Shown: positions 41,607 to 49,886 of the stretch, piece after piece
Position numbering within the stretch: the first letter of the stretch is position 1
Layout: each line of letters opens with the position of its first letter
DNA from: Gallionella sp.
GTDB taxonomy: Bacteria > Pseudomonadota > Gammaproteobacteria > Burkholderiales > Gallionellaceae
Direction: 5' to 3'
Length of the DNA: 64,000 nt
Assembly: GCA_028707275.1 (NCBI GenBank)
Contig: JAQTUP010000007.1
Location: forward strand, 1-64,000
Notes under the pieces: model-generated
What the model saw: the letters and a program-made list of their open reading frames with translations, nothing else
The model's database searches: none
Told to the model about the DNA's origin: nothing
Program-made: the position numbers and the translations under genes

Positions 41607-42569
41607 TCACTCCCGTCGTCCGCTGGGGTTGATGGCGCGTACCAGTTCGCTGTATGCGTGTCGTCTGTAGCTGTCAGCCGCAGCAGGAATAGCAAGCGTG
41701 CCCAGCTGATAGGACTTGTTATCTACATAGCCATTGGTAGGTTCATTGTTGCGAGCCAAAAGATTCACGCGAACCGACATGACATCCTGCCAGTCAGCCT
41801 CCGCAGGAGAGGCGAGGTAATTGTCTGGGGATCCGTCAGCGGTATTGTCGATACCAAAATCATACTGGATATTTTCTATCCCCTCCACCAGAGGGTATGT
41901 AGTCCGGACGCCGTCCGCAAATTCCAGCATTTTGAGGGTAGGAATGGTATCAGTGCCACACACGTCGCAGGAGCTGATGAAATAGATGCGCACGCTGTAC
42001 TTACGCAAAGGAGCGAGCGTCGCGCAATCCTTCTGTTGCAGGGTGAAACCGCTCGCCCCCAGCACAAAGGCGGAGGTTGCCGTATTACATCTTGACACCT
42101 GAAGATAAGTGGTTCCGGCAACGGCAGCGGCGGCGGCCAGCGTATCGGTACTGGTGCGCCGCAGCACCAGAATCGCCGTACCGGGTTTATAATTCTCCAG
42201 GCCGCAGGTCGTCGGGTCAGATTCAACCCCTGCATAACCGTAAATGGCCACCGGCACAGTAGATGAACTCCAGCCCAGATTTCCCGTGATCACGCACGGA
42301 TCCGGTGTCGTGTAGACAGTCCCGACTGAAGGAGGCGCATATTCTCCGAAAAAACCGGCAAGCTGAATATCGTCATGCAGCAATTGTATGGCATAGCGGC
42401 CATTCTCGATCTGCCGACTGGACTTTTCCAGCTCGTCCCTGATATTGCTTTGCTGCACGATAAGCGTGGTAATTCCCGTCATCAAAAGCAGACCGATGGT
42501 GAGTGAAATCATCAGTTCAACCAGCGACAATCCGGTCTGGTGGCGTGTGAGCATGGCAGGATGATTCAT
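41607..42569 (-). CDS. pilW: Minor pilin PilW
   Basis: 320 residues. The prepilin cleavage and helix motif is HQTGLSLVELMISLTIGLLL, and the protein continues with the family's RQIENGRYAIQLLHDDIQLAGFFG. A cysteine-rich globular part with DPCVITG and SCDVCG follows. It is a minor pilin needed to start pilus assembly. Its ATG overlaps the pilV stop (ATGA). Confidence 0.92.
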   Translation of the reverse strand: MNHPAMLTRHQTGLSLVELMISLTIGLLLMTGITTLIVQQSNIRDELEKSSRQIENGRYAIQLLHDDIQLAGFFGEYAPPSVGTVYTTPDPCVITGNLGWSSSTVPVAIYGYAGVESDPTTCGLENYKPGTAILVLRRTSTDTLAAAAAVAGTTYLQVSRCNTATSAFVLGASGFTLQQKDCATLAPLRKYSVRIYFISSCDVCGTDTIPTLKMLEFADGVRTTYPLVEGIENIQYDFGIDNTADGSPDNYLASPAEADWQDVMSVRVNLLARNNEPTNGYVDNKSYQLGTLAIPAAADSYRRHAYSELVRAINPSGRRE

Positions 42570-43183
42570 GGCGATGCCAGGGATGCTGTTCTCAGGGTCA
42601 GACTGACGACGCGACGTTGTGCATCGTCAGCGCCAAATAAACCCTGGGCACAATTGGGCGTTGCAGTAGCGGTGCTGCTCAATCCCTGCCAGGCCACCGC
42701 AACGGTGTATATTCCGGAACCCGAAATAGCTGCACCGTTTTTATCCAGCAATTCTGTCCCCGCACCATAAGTGACACAGCCGCGCGCCCCTGTCATGGCG
42801 CCCACTTTGTCCCCTTCGGAGATTTCGGCCGCTCCGGTCAACGAATCACTCCAGTCTGTCATGTCCTGAACGGCCTGGATATTCTGGGCTGCCGTACCGG
42901 TCGTGCAGGCAGGCACAGCCGTGGCAGAGCTACCCAGATAAGGGGTGCCATTTGAACCCGTAAAGGCATAACAGGAGGACACGCGACGATTGGCATTGAT
43001 ACGCCCGTACATGTCTTGCAGCAGAATCAGCGCCTGAACCCGCTGGTATGATTCTATTTCAGAACGCTGGCCCTGCACCATCACACCGGCCAGGCCCAAG
43101 AGTCCCACCATCAATATCACGAGCGTCACCAGCACTTCGATCATGCCGGTACCGGACGAGCTGCTCGGACTCGGATAATTCAT
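42566..43183 (-). CDS. pilV: Minor pilin PilV
   Basis: 205 residues from the ATG at 43183, with GGGGG 8 nt upstream and a one-base overlap with the fimT stop (TGATG). A TTG two codons earlier is less likely. The prepilin motif reads GTGMIEVLVTLVILMVGLLG, followed by the PilV pattern GLAGVMVQGQRSEIESYQRVQA. It is a minor pilin of the priming complex with PilW, PilX and PilY1. Confidence 0.9.
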   Translation of the reverse strand: MNYPSPSSSSGTGMIEVLVTLVILMVGLLGLAGVMVQGQRSEIESYQRVQALILLQDMYGRINANRRVSSCYAFTGSNGTPYLGSSATAVPACTTGTAAQNIQAVQDMTDWSDSLTGAAEISEGDKVGAMTGARGCVTYGAGTELLDKNGAAISGSGIYTVAVAWQGLSSTATATPNCAQGLFGADDAQRRVVSLTLRTASLASP

Positions 43184-43680
43184 CAGCAATCCCCCTTTTT
43201 GCTGTTGGGTCGCCCGCTAAGATCAATGCCTATGCAACGCGACTGGATATCCGTGTTCGCGCTGCCGACCTGGATGAACTGCGTGCGACCGCTGCGCCCG
43301 TCGGCATTAAAAAAAACATTCCCGCAAGTGGCGGCAACAGGAGGGTTCCCCTGCAAACAGGTGATAATTATACCGGGCAAGGCACTTTGCTGGCTCAAAA
43401 CCACCCCCGTGTCAGTCGTGATCGTCCAACCCCGGGACCAGTCGCCATTGACCGGCGTGGCGGCAACCTGCGCTCCCCTTTTGATCGCCTCACTGCGTGC
43501 GAGCATGAGCATGGACAGCAGATCGAACGAGGCAATTTTAATGCGCCGCCCCGCCACAAATGAATTATAGGAGGGAACGGCTATTGAGGAGAGGATACCG
43601 ACAATCACCAGCGTGATCAGCAATTCGGTGAGGGTCACCCCTTTGACCCGTCGTGCAATGCAAGCCTTGCGCGTCATCAT
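43183..43680 (-). CDS. fimT: FimT/GspH-type pseudopilin
   Basis: 165 residues. The prepilin site GVTLTELLITLVIVGILSSI is followed by AVPSYNSFVAGRRI and ARSEAIKRG, the GspH/FimT pattern, and by a C-terminal SGRPNSKKGDC. FimT proteins are minor pilins; some bind DNA during natural transformation. It lies 6 nt after pilE and overlaps pilV by one base. Confidence 0.9.
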   Translation of the reverse strand: MMTRKACIARRVKGVTLTELLITLVIVGILSSIAVPSYNSFVAGRRIKIASFDLLSMLMLARSEAIKRGAQVAATPVNGDWSRGWTITTDTGVVLSQQSALPGIIITCLQGNPPVAATCGNVFFNADGRSGRTQFIQVGSANTDIQSRCIGIDLSGRPNSKKGDC

Positions 43681-43686
43681 GCCGAC

Positions 43687-44100
43687 TTACCAGCAGGAGG
43701 CAACAGAGCCTGTGCCGCTGATGCCTTTTGCGCCAGTCTGATCCAGGCTCAGGGTTGCACATGAGGGATCATTGGCCTGCTGGGCACCGACAGGTTCGGC
43801 GGAAATAAGGTAGCCCGGCGGAGTTGCTGCATTGTCGGTCACGACACTGACCGAATAATTTCTGGATACTTCCGCCGGAATATTGAGATGAAGCTGGTTC
43901 ACTGTGGCCGCATAGCGCCGCGCATCGAGCATGTACTGCTCCTGCTTGTTTGATATCGTCAGCATAAAGCTTTGCGCCGCGCTGCGGTTGGATTTTGTGA
44001 TGTACTGGCTATAAGAGGGGTAGGCGATCGCCGCCAGTATCCCGACGATGGCGACAACAATCATCAACTCTACCAGCGTGAAACCCCCTGCTGATTTCAT
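43687..44100 (-). CDS. pilE: Type IV pilin PilE-like minor pilin
   Basis: 137 residues from an ATG with AAGGAG upstream. The cleavage site and helix are [20 protein letters not shown], with E5 present, then [18 protein letters not shown]. Its C-terminal pair of cysteines (PSCATLSL and VASCW) fits the PilE disulfide loop. It is small and fits the minor PilE at the end of betaproteobacterial pilVWXY1 operons. Here it is first rather than last. Confidence 0.9.
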   Translation of the reverse strand: MKSAGGFTLVELMIVVAIVGILAAIAYPSYSQYITKSNRSAAQSFMLTISNKQEQYMLDARRYAATVNQLHLNIPAEVSRNYSVSVVTDNAATPPGYLISAEPVGAQQANDPSCATLSLDQTGAKGISGTGSVASCW

Positions 44101-44170
44101 GGAACACTCCTTTGCGGTGAGTCGTGAATGTCATGTACTGTACAGCATTTGGAGAAACACAGGACATTGC

Positions 44171-44209
44171 GCCTGCCGGACTCTTTTTATAAGAAAGAGC
44201 CCGACAGGC
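44171..44209 (-). terminator. Hairpin after the cyclase-AsmA gene
   Basis: A 16-bp imperfect inverted repeat (GCCTGCCGGACTCTTT against AAAGAGCCCGACAGGC, two wobble or mismatch positions) lies directly after the stop codon of the large cyclase gene and before pilE. It lacks a T-run on the minus strand, so some read-through into the pilin operon is plausible. Confidence 0.5.
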
Positions 44210-44211
44210 GA

Positions 44212-47200
44212 CTACTGGGCGACCTGCAAGGTAGGCGCATCGCTTGTGCCGCCAATTTGCAACACAGCCGAGCCCATCCCTGCACGCATCGTCAGGCTGG
44301 ACGACACGCTGCCCGATAATTTCTGCCCGACTATCGTCATCGAGCCTGCTGCATTGGCCACGCTGTTATTAATCTTCAACTGTTTGAACTGGTAAATGTC
44401 ATGGGCATAGTCCAGCTCACCACTCAAGTCGTCGAAATAGGTTCTTCCCCCCGGCAAGTTTTCACGGCTGCGCAAACGAGTGGTTTCAACGATATCAACG
44501 CCACCGATAACGCCTTTCTTTATACTGAAAACACCATTTAGTTTTGCTTCAGCGGCCAGATTCGCCAGAAGATCAGACTGCATCTGAAAGTGCGCGGATC
44601 CTTCAAGATCGCCGCTGAGCAGCTTATTGATGCTCTGCAAGGGAACAACATGTGCCACTAGCGCACCTTGCACACGCCAGCCTGAGCGCCAGTTAATACG
44701 GGCATCGCCTGTCAGCACCCCCCCCATGATACGGCCTTCCATATCAGCAAGATGCAACTCATCGCGTGTCAGCTCACCTGTAGCCTTAAGCTCTTCGAAT
44801 ACCCAATTCGGGAATAATGGCAACGCGCTGTCGGCCAGGGTGATGTCAAGCTGCAATTTATCATCCTTAACAGATTGAATATCCATCGCAATTTTATGCC
44901 CTTCAGCACTCAGATGAGCCTGGGTAAATTTACCCGCACGATCGAAATCAAGTTCACCGCCCACATCCGAAAAGGACACCCCCTCCGCATCCAGAATTCC
45001 TTTAGCCCAGACTATCCTTGCAACCGGATATTTATGATCCTCTGCCACCTGCTGCATCCAAAGAGCTACCTGGGGCAATGCAGAGCCTGTGACCTGCATC
45101 CCGTCAAGCTCCAGCGTACTGATTGATTTCACCTTGCCGAACAAGGCCGCAAAAGAAAAATTGACCCTCGCTTGTTTAGCTTCAATCTGTTTGGCGTCAC
45201 CAATATAGACATCGCTCAGTACCAGGCGCGGCATGGGCAAAATCCGGCCTGACAGTTGTCCGATATGCACAGGTTGCTGCAATCGTGCGCCCAGCAACTT
45301 CTCTATATTCGCCAGATAAGTTTTCTTGGGTATGACAATGGGTACGACGAACAACGCCGCCAGCAACAGCACAAACAGCCCTGCTCCCATCTTGAACCAC
45401 GGAATCGATTTCCGAGGCGATTTTGCATCTGGTTTTTTGGCAGGGGCTCCCTCGTCAGCCGGATGAAAAATCTGCTGATTCGTGCTTTCCGCCTTTTTCC
45501 TGGCATTTTCTGCTGCTCGCAATTCTGCTTCAGCCCATTTTCTAGCCTGTTCATCAGCCAGTATCCGGGCTTCATCCTGCGAATATTCGTGCGTGTGAGC
45601 CAACATGTCAAGACTTGCACCGGCAGGGGGGGCGGGCGCTTCCGTCTGCGCGACTGAACCGGAATCTTTCTGAAGCCCCAGCTCTGCTGCATCTACGACA
45701 AACTGATCGACAGCCTCAACCTTGATCGGCTCCGGAGATTTCGGTGCGACCTCCACCCGGGGAGGGGCTTCGTCTGCCCTGGGGTGGGACAACACGGCAT
45801 CAAAAGCATCCAGGCTAAATGGATCCAGCTTGTCGGTCGATTCGGTTTGTTTGTCCTCTGTCGGGACAGCCTGCCCCACAGATCCGGATGCGTCCAACAA
45901 TTCGTAAACCTGAAATTCACGCCCATGCTTGTCCTGATGGGAGCCGCGATAACGAAACAAGTCATTGTACTCATCACTTAAATTCGACACAAAATCAAAA
46001 TAAGCCCGGGAAACATAAATCTGGTCTTTACCGGCAAAGCTCATCACGCGCTGTGCGCTGTTGATGCCATCGCCCAACATGTTGATTTGCCCATTCAAGT
46101 CCTTGACCAGACTGACCGGCCCCAGATGTATCCCGAGGCGAGCACGCAAATCCGGATAATCTCCGTGCTTGTTGAGCATCTGACGATTGCGGAACAACAT
46201 CGCGGTCTGCAAGGCATCCGTCGGATGCTGTAAAAAACCGATCGCGATACCATCTCCCGTATCCAGAATAATTCGCTCGCCGGTACCCAGCTGATCCAGG
46301 CTGTCAGATACCAGCTGATTGAACTCATGCTTGAGTTCTATCTGTCGGCTGTCAGATTTCTTGGTGTAACCCACAATATCGAAAAATAAAACCGCCGCAG
46401 TGGTGGTCCGTCGTTCGACAACGGGCTCACCACTACTCCGGCCATCAGCGGCGACCATCATGGGCGCGGACTTGAACTTTTCAGGAGCGGAATCCGACAG
46501 TCCGGGCGACAACCATTGCCCGGTTTCACCGGCGGAAACCGCACTCCCGTCCGGTTCCTTTGTCGAGACCTCCATGGCCGAAAACACACTTTCCTCCACG
46601 GCGGCATGCTTTGCGTTAAGCCTGACAACGGCGGCCAACATGGCAGAGTTTGTCTGCGCTTCATATGTCTCGTGGGGCATTAATTCATCGGGATCAAACA
46701 GATGAATGTCATCGGCAGCAGCGTCCTTTTCTGCGGCCTGAACCCTTGCAGCTTCCTCTTCCTTGCTGAGGCGGGCTGCGGTTTCCTTCGCGATGCGTTC
46801 TCCCTCACGTTTTGCACGTGCTGCGGCTTCGGCCCGCTCAGAGGTTTCAGCTTGCGTTTTTAATTTGGCGACTTCGATTTCCAGCGCCTCTTTTTCCTGA
46901 GCGGCAGCACGCGCCAGCTCCTCAGCTTCGGTTGCATACTGAGCCGCTTTACGTGCAACCTCCTTGATTTCACTGGCCTGGCGCTCGCTCTGCACACGCA
47001 CGCGCTCTTCTGCTTCGGCTTTTGCCAAAACGGCTTCCTGCTCAGCCTTGACGCGCGCATCCTGCGCCTCACGAGCCCGTTGTTCGGCCTCCAACCTGGC
47101 TGCATCGGCATTAAGTTTAGCCTGTTTTTCAGACTCGGCGCGTGCATGCGCTTCTTGCTCTGCCTGCAACTTGAGTCTTTGGACCTCAGCTTCCAAAGCT

Positions 47201-48852
47201 GCTTTTTGTTCTGCTGCGGCGAGCGCCGCAGCTTTAACCTCTGCCGCATGCTGCGCGACCAGTCTTGCAGTCTCTGCGGCTTCTCTGGCCTGACGTTCCA
47301 CCTCTGCACGCACACGCGCCTCAGCTTCCGCCCTTGCAGCTTCCTGTTCGGCTTTTTTGCGAGCCTCCTGCGCTTCAAGAGCCAGACGTTCGGCTTCAGC
47401 CCTGGCCGCAGCGAGCGCTGCTTGCTCTGCAACGCGCGCACGCGCCTCAAGCCTGGACTTTTCTATTGCTGCCGCACGAGCTTCCTGCCGTTCTTTTTCG
47501 GCCCGGGCTTCCTGCCGTTCTTTTTCAGCCTGAGCTTCCTGCATGGCCTTCTGTGCGGCGGCAGCTTCCTGCCTGGCCTTTTCGGCCAAAGCTTCCTGCC
47601 GTTCCTTTTCAGCCTGAGCTTCCTGCCTGGTCTTCTCTGCTGCGGCGGCAGCTTCCTGTCTGGCTTTTTCGGCCAGGGCTTCCTGCCGTTCCTTTTCAGC
47701 ACGGGCTTCCTGCATGGCCTTCTGTACGGCGGCAGCTTCCTGCCTGGCTTTTTCGGCTAGGGCTTCCTGCCGTTCCTTTTCAGCACGGGCTTCCTGCATG
47801 GCCTTCTGTGCTGCGGCAGCTTCCTGCCTGGCTTTTTCGGCCAGAGCCTCCTGCCGTTCCTTTTCAGCCCGCGCTTCCTGCCTGGTCTTCTCTGCTGCTG
47901 CGGCAGCTTCCTGCCTGGCTTTTTCGGCCAGAGCCTCCTGCCGTTCCTTTTCAGCCTGAGCTTCCTGCATGGCCTTCTGTGCTGCGGCAGCTTCCTGCCT
48001 GGCTTTTTCGGCCAGGGCTTCCTGCCGTTCCTTTTCAGCACGGGCTTCCTGCCTGGTCTTCTCTGCTGCTGCGGCAGCTTCCTGCCTGGCTTTTTCGGCC
48101 AGAGCTTCCTGCCGTTCCTTTTCAGCCTGGGCTTCCTGCCTGGCTTTCTGTGCGGCGACAGCTTCCTGCCTGGCCTTTTCGGCCAGAGCTTCCTGTCGCT
48201 CCTTTTCAGCCCGGGCTTCCTGCATGGCCTTTTCAGCGGCCTCCTGTTTTGCCTTCTCGACAGCCGCCAGCCGCGCTTCCATCTTCGCCTTTTCAGCCGC
48301 AGCTTCCAGCCGGGCCTTCTCGACAGCCGCCAACCGGGCTTCCATCTTCACCTTCTCAACCGCTGCGGCCTCAACCCTTTGCCGCTCAGCCGCCTCATCT
48401 GCCTGACGTCGCGCGGCCTCGGCCTGAAGCTTGTTCTTTTTCTCTGTAGCTGCAAGCGCCTCGGTTTGCGCAGCTGCCTTGTCGGCCAAATCCACCTTGG
48501 CCGCTTCCTCTGCGAGCATGGCCGCAGTGGGGAGCCGATAAGCGGCCGTAAAGTCCAGTTCATCCACCTCGCTGGATGATTTTTTGGGTGATATGACAGG
48601 CTTGGGAGGAACGATCAGCGTTGCACCCGCCTTGGACTTGTCCCGGATATAGCCGCCCCGAACAAGATCGGTGAACATATCTTCCAGCATATCTCGCAAA
48701 CTGGGAGATGAGCGCTTCATGATTTCTCCGACAGTGGCCGTCCCATCCACCATCAGCAAGGCGCGCTTAATATCCTTGGATAAAAGCGCTGTCCTGCTGC
48801 GCGCCTCGTCATCGCCTTTTATCGTTCTGATAAAAATTATTTTTTCATTCAT
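44212..48852 (-). CDS. Giant coiled-coil class III nucleotide cyclase fused to an AsmA-like domain
   Basis: 1546 residues. An N-terminal helical domain (about 1-75) comes first; its fold resembles a small winged helix but is not firmly recognised. An alanine/glutamate/arginine/lysine-rich coiled coil spans about 110-712, with eight near-perfect tandem units at 215-441. A class III cyclase domain lies at about 810-985: metal aspartates D825 (FFDIVGYT) and D867 (DTGDGIAIGF), and transition-state residues N931 and R935 (GINSAQRVM). The usual adenine-selecting lysine and aspartate are not at their places, so ATP versus GTP is open. One membrane helix lies at about 1151-1174. An AsmA-like beta-rich tail (about 1175-1546; LGARLQQPVHIG, PMPRLVLSDVYIG) would be periplasmic. 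It precedes the minor-pilin operon by 111 nt on the same strand. I know of no such fusion. Confidence 0.85.
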   Translation of the reverse strand: MNEKIIFIRTIKGDDEARSRTALLSKDIKRALLMVDGTATVGEIMKRSSPSLRDMLEDMFTDLVRGGYIRDKSKAGATLIVPPKPVISPKKSSSEVDELDFTAAYRLPTAAMLAEEAAKVDLADKAAAQTEALAATEKKNKLQAEAARRQADEAAERQRVEAAAVEKVKMEARLAAVEKARLEAAAEKAKMEARLAAVEKAKQEAAEKAMQEARAEKERQEALAEKARQEAVAAQKARQEAQAEKERQEALAEKARQEAAAAAEKTRQEARAEKERQEALAEKARQEAAAAQKAMQEAQAEKERQEALAEKARQEAAAAAEKTRQEARAEKERQEALAEKARQEAAAAQKAMQEARAEKERQEALAEKARQEAAAVQKAMQEARAEKERQEALAEKARQEAAAAAEKTRQEAQAEKERQEALAEKARQEAAAAQKAMQEAQAEKERQEARAEKERQEARAAAIEKSRLEARARVAEQAALAAARAEAERLALEAQEARKKAEQEAARAEAEARVRAEVERQAREAAETARLVAQHAAEVKAAALAAAEQKAALEAEVQRLKLQAEQEAHARAESEKQAKLNADAARLEAEQRAREAQDARVKAEQEAVLAKAEAEERVRVQSERQASEIKEVARKAAQYATEAEELARAAAQEKEALEIEVAKLKTQAETSERAEAAARAKREGERIAKETAARLSKEEEAARVQAAEKDAAADDIHLFDPDELMPHETYEAQTNSAMLAAVVRLNAKHAAVEESVFSAMEVSTKEPDGSAVSAGETGQWLSPGLSDSAPEKFKSAPMMVAADGRSSGEPVVERRTTTAAVLFFDIVGYTKKSDSRQIELKHEFNQLVSDSLDQLGTGERIILDTGDGIAIGFLQHPTDALQTAMLFRNRQMLNKHGDYPDLRARLGIHLGPVSLVKDLNGQINMLGDGINSAQRVMSFAGKDQIYVSRAYFDFVSNLSDEYNDLFRYRGSHQDKHGREFQVYELLDASGSVGQAVPTEDKQTESTDKLDPFSLDAFDAVLSHPRADEAPPRVEVAPKSPEPIKVEAVDQFVVDAAELGLQKDSGSVAQTEAPAPPAGASLDMLAHTHEYSQDEARILADEQARKWAEAELRAAENARKKAESTNQQIFHPADEGAPAKKPDAKSPRKSIPWFKMGAGLFVLLLAALFVVPIVIPKKTYLANIEKLLGARLQQPVHIGQLSGRILPMPRLVLSDVYIGDAKQIEAKQARVNFSFAALFGKVKSISTLELDGMQVTGSALPQVALWMQQVAEDHKYPVARIVWAKGILDAEGVSFSDVGGELDFDRAGKFTQAHLSAEGHKIAMDIQSVKDDKLQLDITLADSALPLFPNWVFEELKATGELTRDELHLADMEGRIMGGVLTGDARINWRSGWRVQGALVAHVVPLQSINKLLSGDLEGSAHFQMQSDLLANLAAEAKLNGVFSIKKGVIGGVDIVETTRLRSRENLPGGRTYFDDLSGELDYAHDIYQFKQLKINNSVANAAGSMTIVGQKLSGSVSSSLTMRAGMGSAVLQIGGTSDAPTLQVAQ
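47530..48210 (-). repeat. Tandem repeat, eight 84/87-bp units within the cyclase gene
   Basis: Each unit encodes AEKERQEALAEKARQEA plus either VAAQKARQEAQ-type (28 residues) or AAAAEKTRQEAR-type (29 residues) endings. Five 84-bp and three 87-bp units give 681 bp. Units with the AAAAAEKTRQEA ending recur in positions 2, 4 and 7. Near-identity at DNA level indicates recent duplication, and copy number is likely to vary. Confidence 0.9.
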
Positions 48853-49162
48853 GCGTTATTCTAACTGATCGCTAAGATATTTTTGAATTGAAAATGCATT
48901 ATTAATGCTGCGCCTGCCACGTTCACACCATCCGCCTGCCCGAGTCGAAACACTATCACATAAAGCCCTGTTCAATCGCTTAAATCACACGGAATTAAAC
49001 ATATTTCAAGGCCGTTGCCACAGATCCGGAATCTCACGCGAGAGATTATCATATGTAGCGTTACACGCCATTATTTAATCATGGTTAAGCGCGCCCCCAG
49101 GTAAAAAAATAAATCTACCGTATAGGATGAGACAAACCGACCAGCCCGGGCCACGACCCAAA
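48853..49162. other. Non-coding spacer upstream of the cyclase gene
   Basis: 310 nt with no credible coding sequence on either strand. It is AT-rich near 48855-48910 and 49055-49125, which fits a promoter for the minus-strand cyclase gene. A short CTCACGCGAGAG palindrome lies near 49033. No terminator with a T-run is seen for the hemerythrin gene. Confidence 0.5.
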
Positions 49163-49594
49163 TCAGCCCGATGCCTTGCCCAGAATAAAGGCCGCCAGGC
49201 GTTTGTCCGTATTGAGGATGTGATTGACCAGCCAGCCGTTCAAAAATACCAGCAGGTCTTCACGCGAAATCAAATTACCCGCCTTGATGCCTTCGCGAAC
49301 GGACACGACCCGGGATGAAAATACGCGATGCTGCAAAAGGTGCGCAGCAGCATCGTCCTGCTGACATCCGGCGTAATCATATTGATGCATCAGCGCCTCT
49401 TCCGCTTCAAAGTGGTACAGCGCATAGCTCAGCAGATCGCGGGTGATCTGCTCCAGAACTTCGGCACTGACATTCCCGGTCAAACGGGTGTTGGCTTCGT
49501 TGATGCTGTTAATCAAGATACGGTGCTGCTCGTCAATCTCATCAATACCCGTCACGAGTTCATCGTCCCAGACTATAAGTTCGTGCCCTGCCAT
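49163..49594 (-). CDS. Bacteriohemerythrin
   Basis: 143 residues from the ATG at 49594, with GGAGA upstream. In-frame codons further upstream belong to an inserted element and are not native. Iron ligands of the hemerythrin fold are present: H in DEIDEQHRILI, H and E in YHFEAEEALMHQYDY, H residues in AAHLLQHRVF, and H plus D in WLVNHILNTDKRL. The di-iron centre binds oxygen reversibly; single-domain forms serve in oxygen storage or sensing in microaerobic bacteria. It lies between the cyclase gene and the GGDEF-EAL gene. Confidence 0.92.
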   Translation of the reverse strand: MAGHELIVWDDELVTGIDEIDEQHRILINSINEANTRLTGNVSAEVLEQITRDLLSYALYHFEAEEALMHQYDYAGCQQDDAAAHLLQHRVFSSRVVSVREGIKAGNLISREDLLVFLNGWLVNHILNTDKRLAAFILGKASG

Positions 49595-49620
49595 GTTGGA
49601 TCTCCGATTAATTTTTTTAG

Positions 49621-49755
49621 CAGGCTGCTGCAAAACTATTACGCTCGCCGATACTGCGTCAAAAAGTGACTCGCTCATTTACCACATGTAAACTCCGCTT
49701 TTTCGTCGCTTTTTTCCTTGCCTGCGCATCGCTCATAACGTTTTTCAGCAGCCTG
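49621..49755. mobile_element. 135-bp MITE-like element with TTAG target duplications
   Basis: The element is bounded by CAGGCTGCTGCAAAAC and the inverted GTTTTTCAGCAGCCTG, 15 of 16 positions matching. TTAG flanks both ends directly, as expected for a 4-bp target-site duplication. There is no room for a transposase, so it would move in trans. It sits 26 nt upstream of the hemerythrin start. The remaining 131 nt to the next gene contain a GTGGAT/ATCCAC hairpin and nothing coding. Confidence 0.7.
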
Positions 49756-49886
49756 TTAGGCTATGTCACTGTGTGTGTTGAGCTTCGGGCAGGGTGGATG
49801 AAGCGCCTGCGCGTATCCACCGCAACCCATTGTTTTTTAGCTGGATACGCTGCGCTTTTACAACCTAGAAATAACATTTAAATTCA

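Noticed and set aside
47530..48210. CRISPR array
   Set aside because: Units are contiguous, coding and without spacers.
47265..48449. A 394-codon plus-strand frame with proline/leucine/tryptophan repeats opposite the cyclase gene
   Set aside because: It mirrors the 84/87-bp repeats in the antisense frame; composition is artefactual and no start signal is present.
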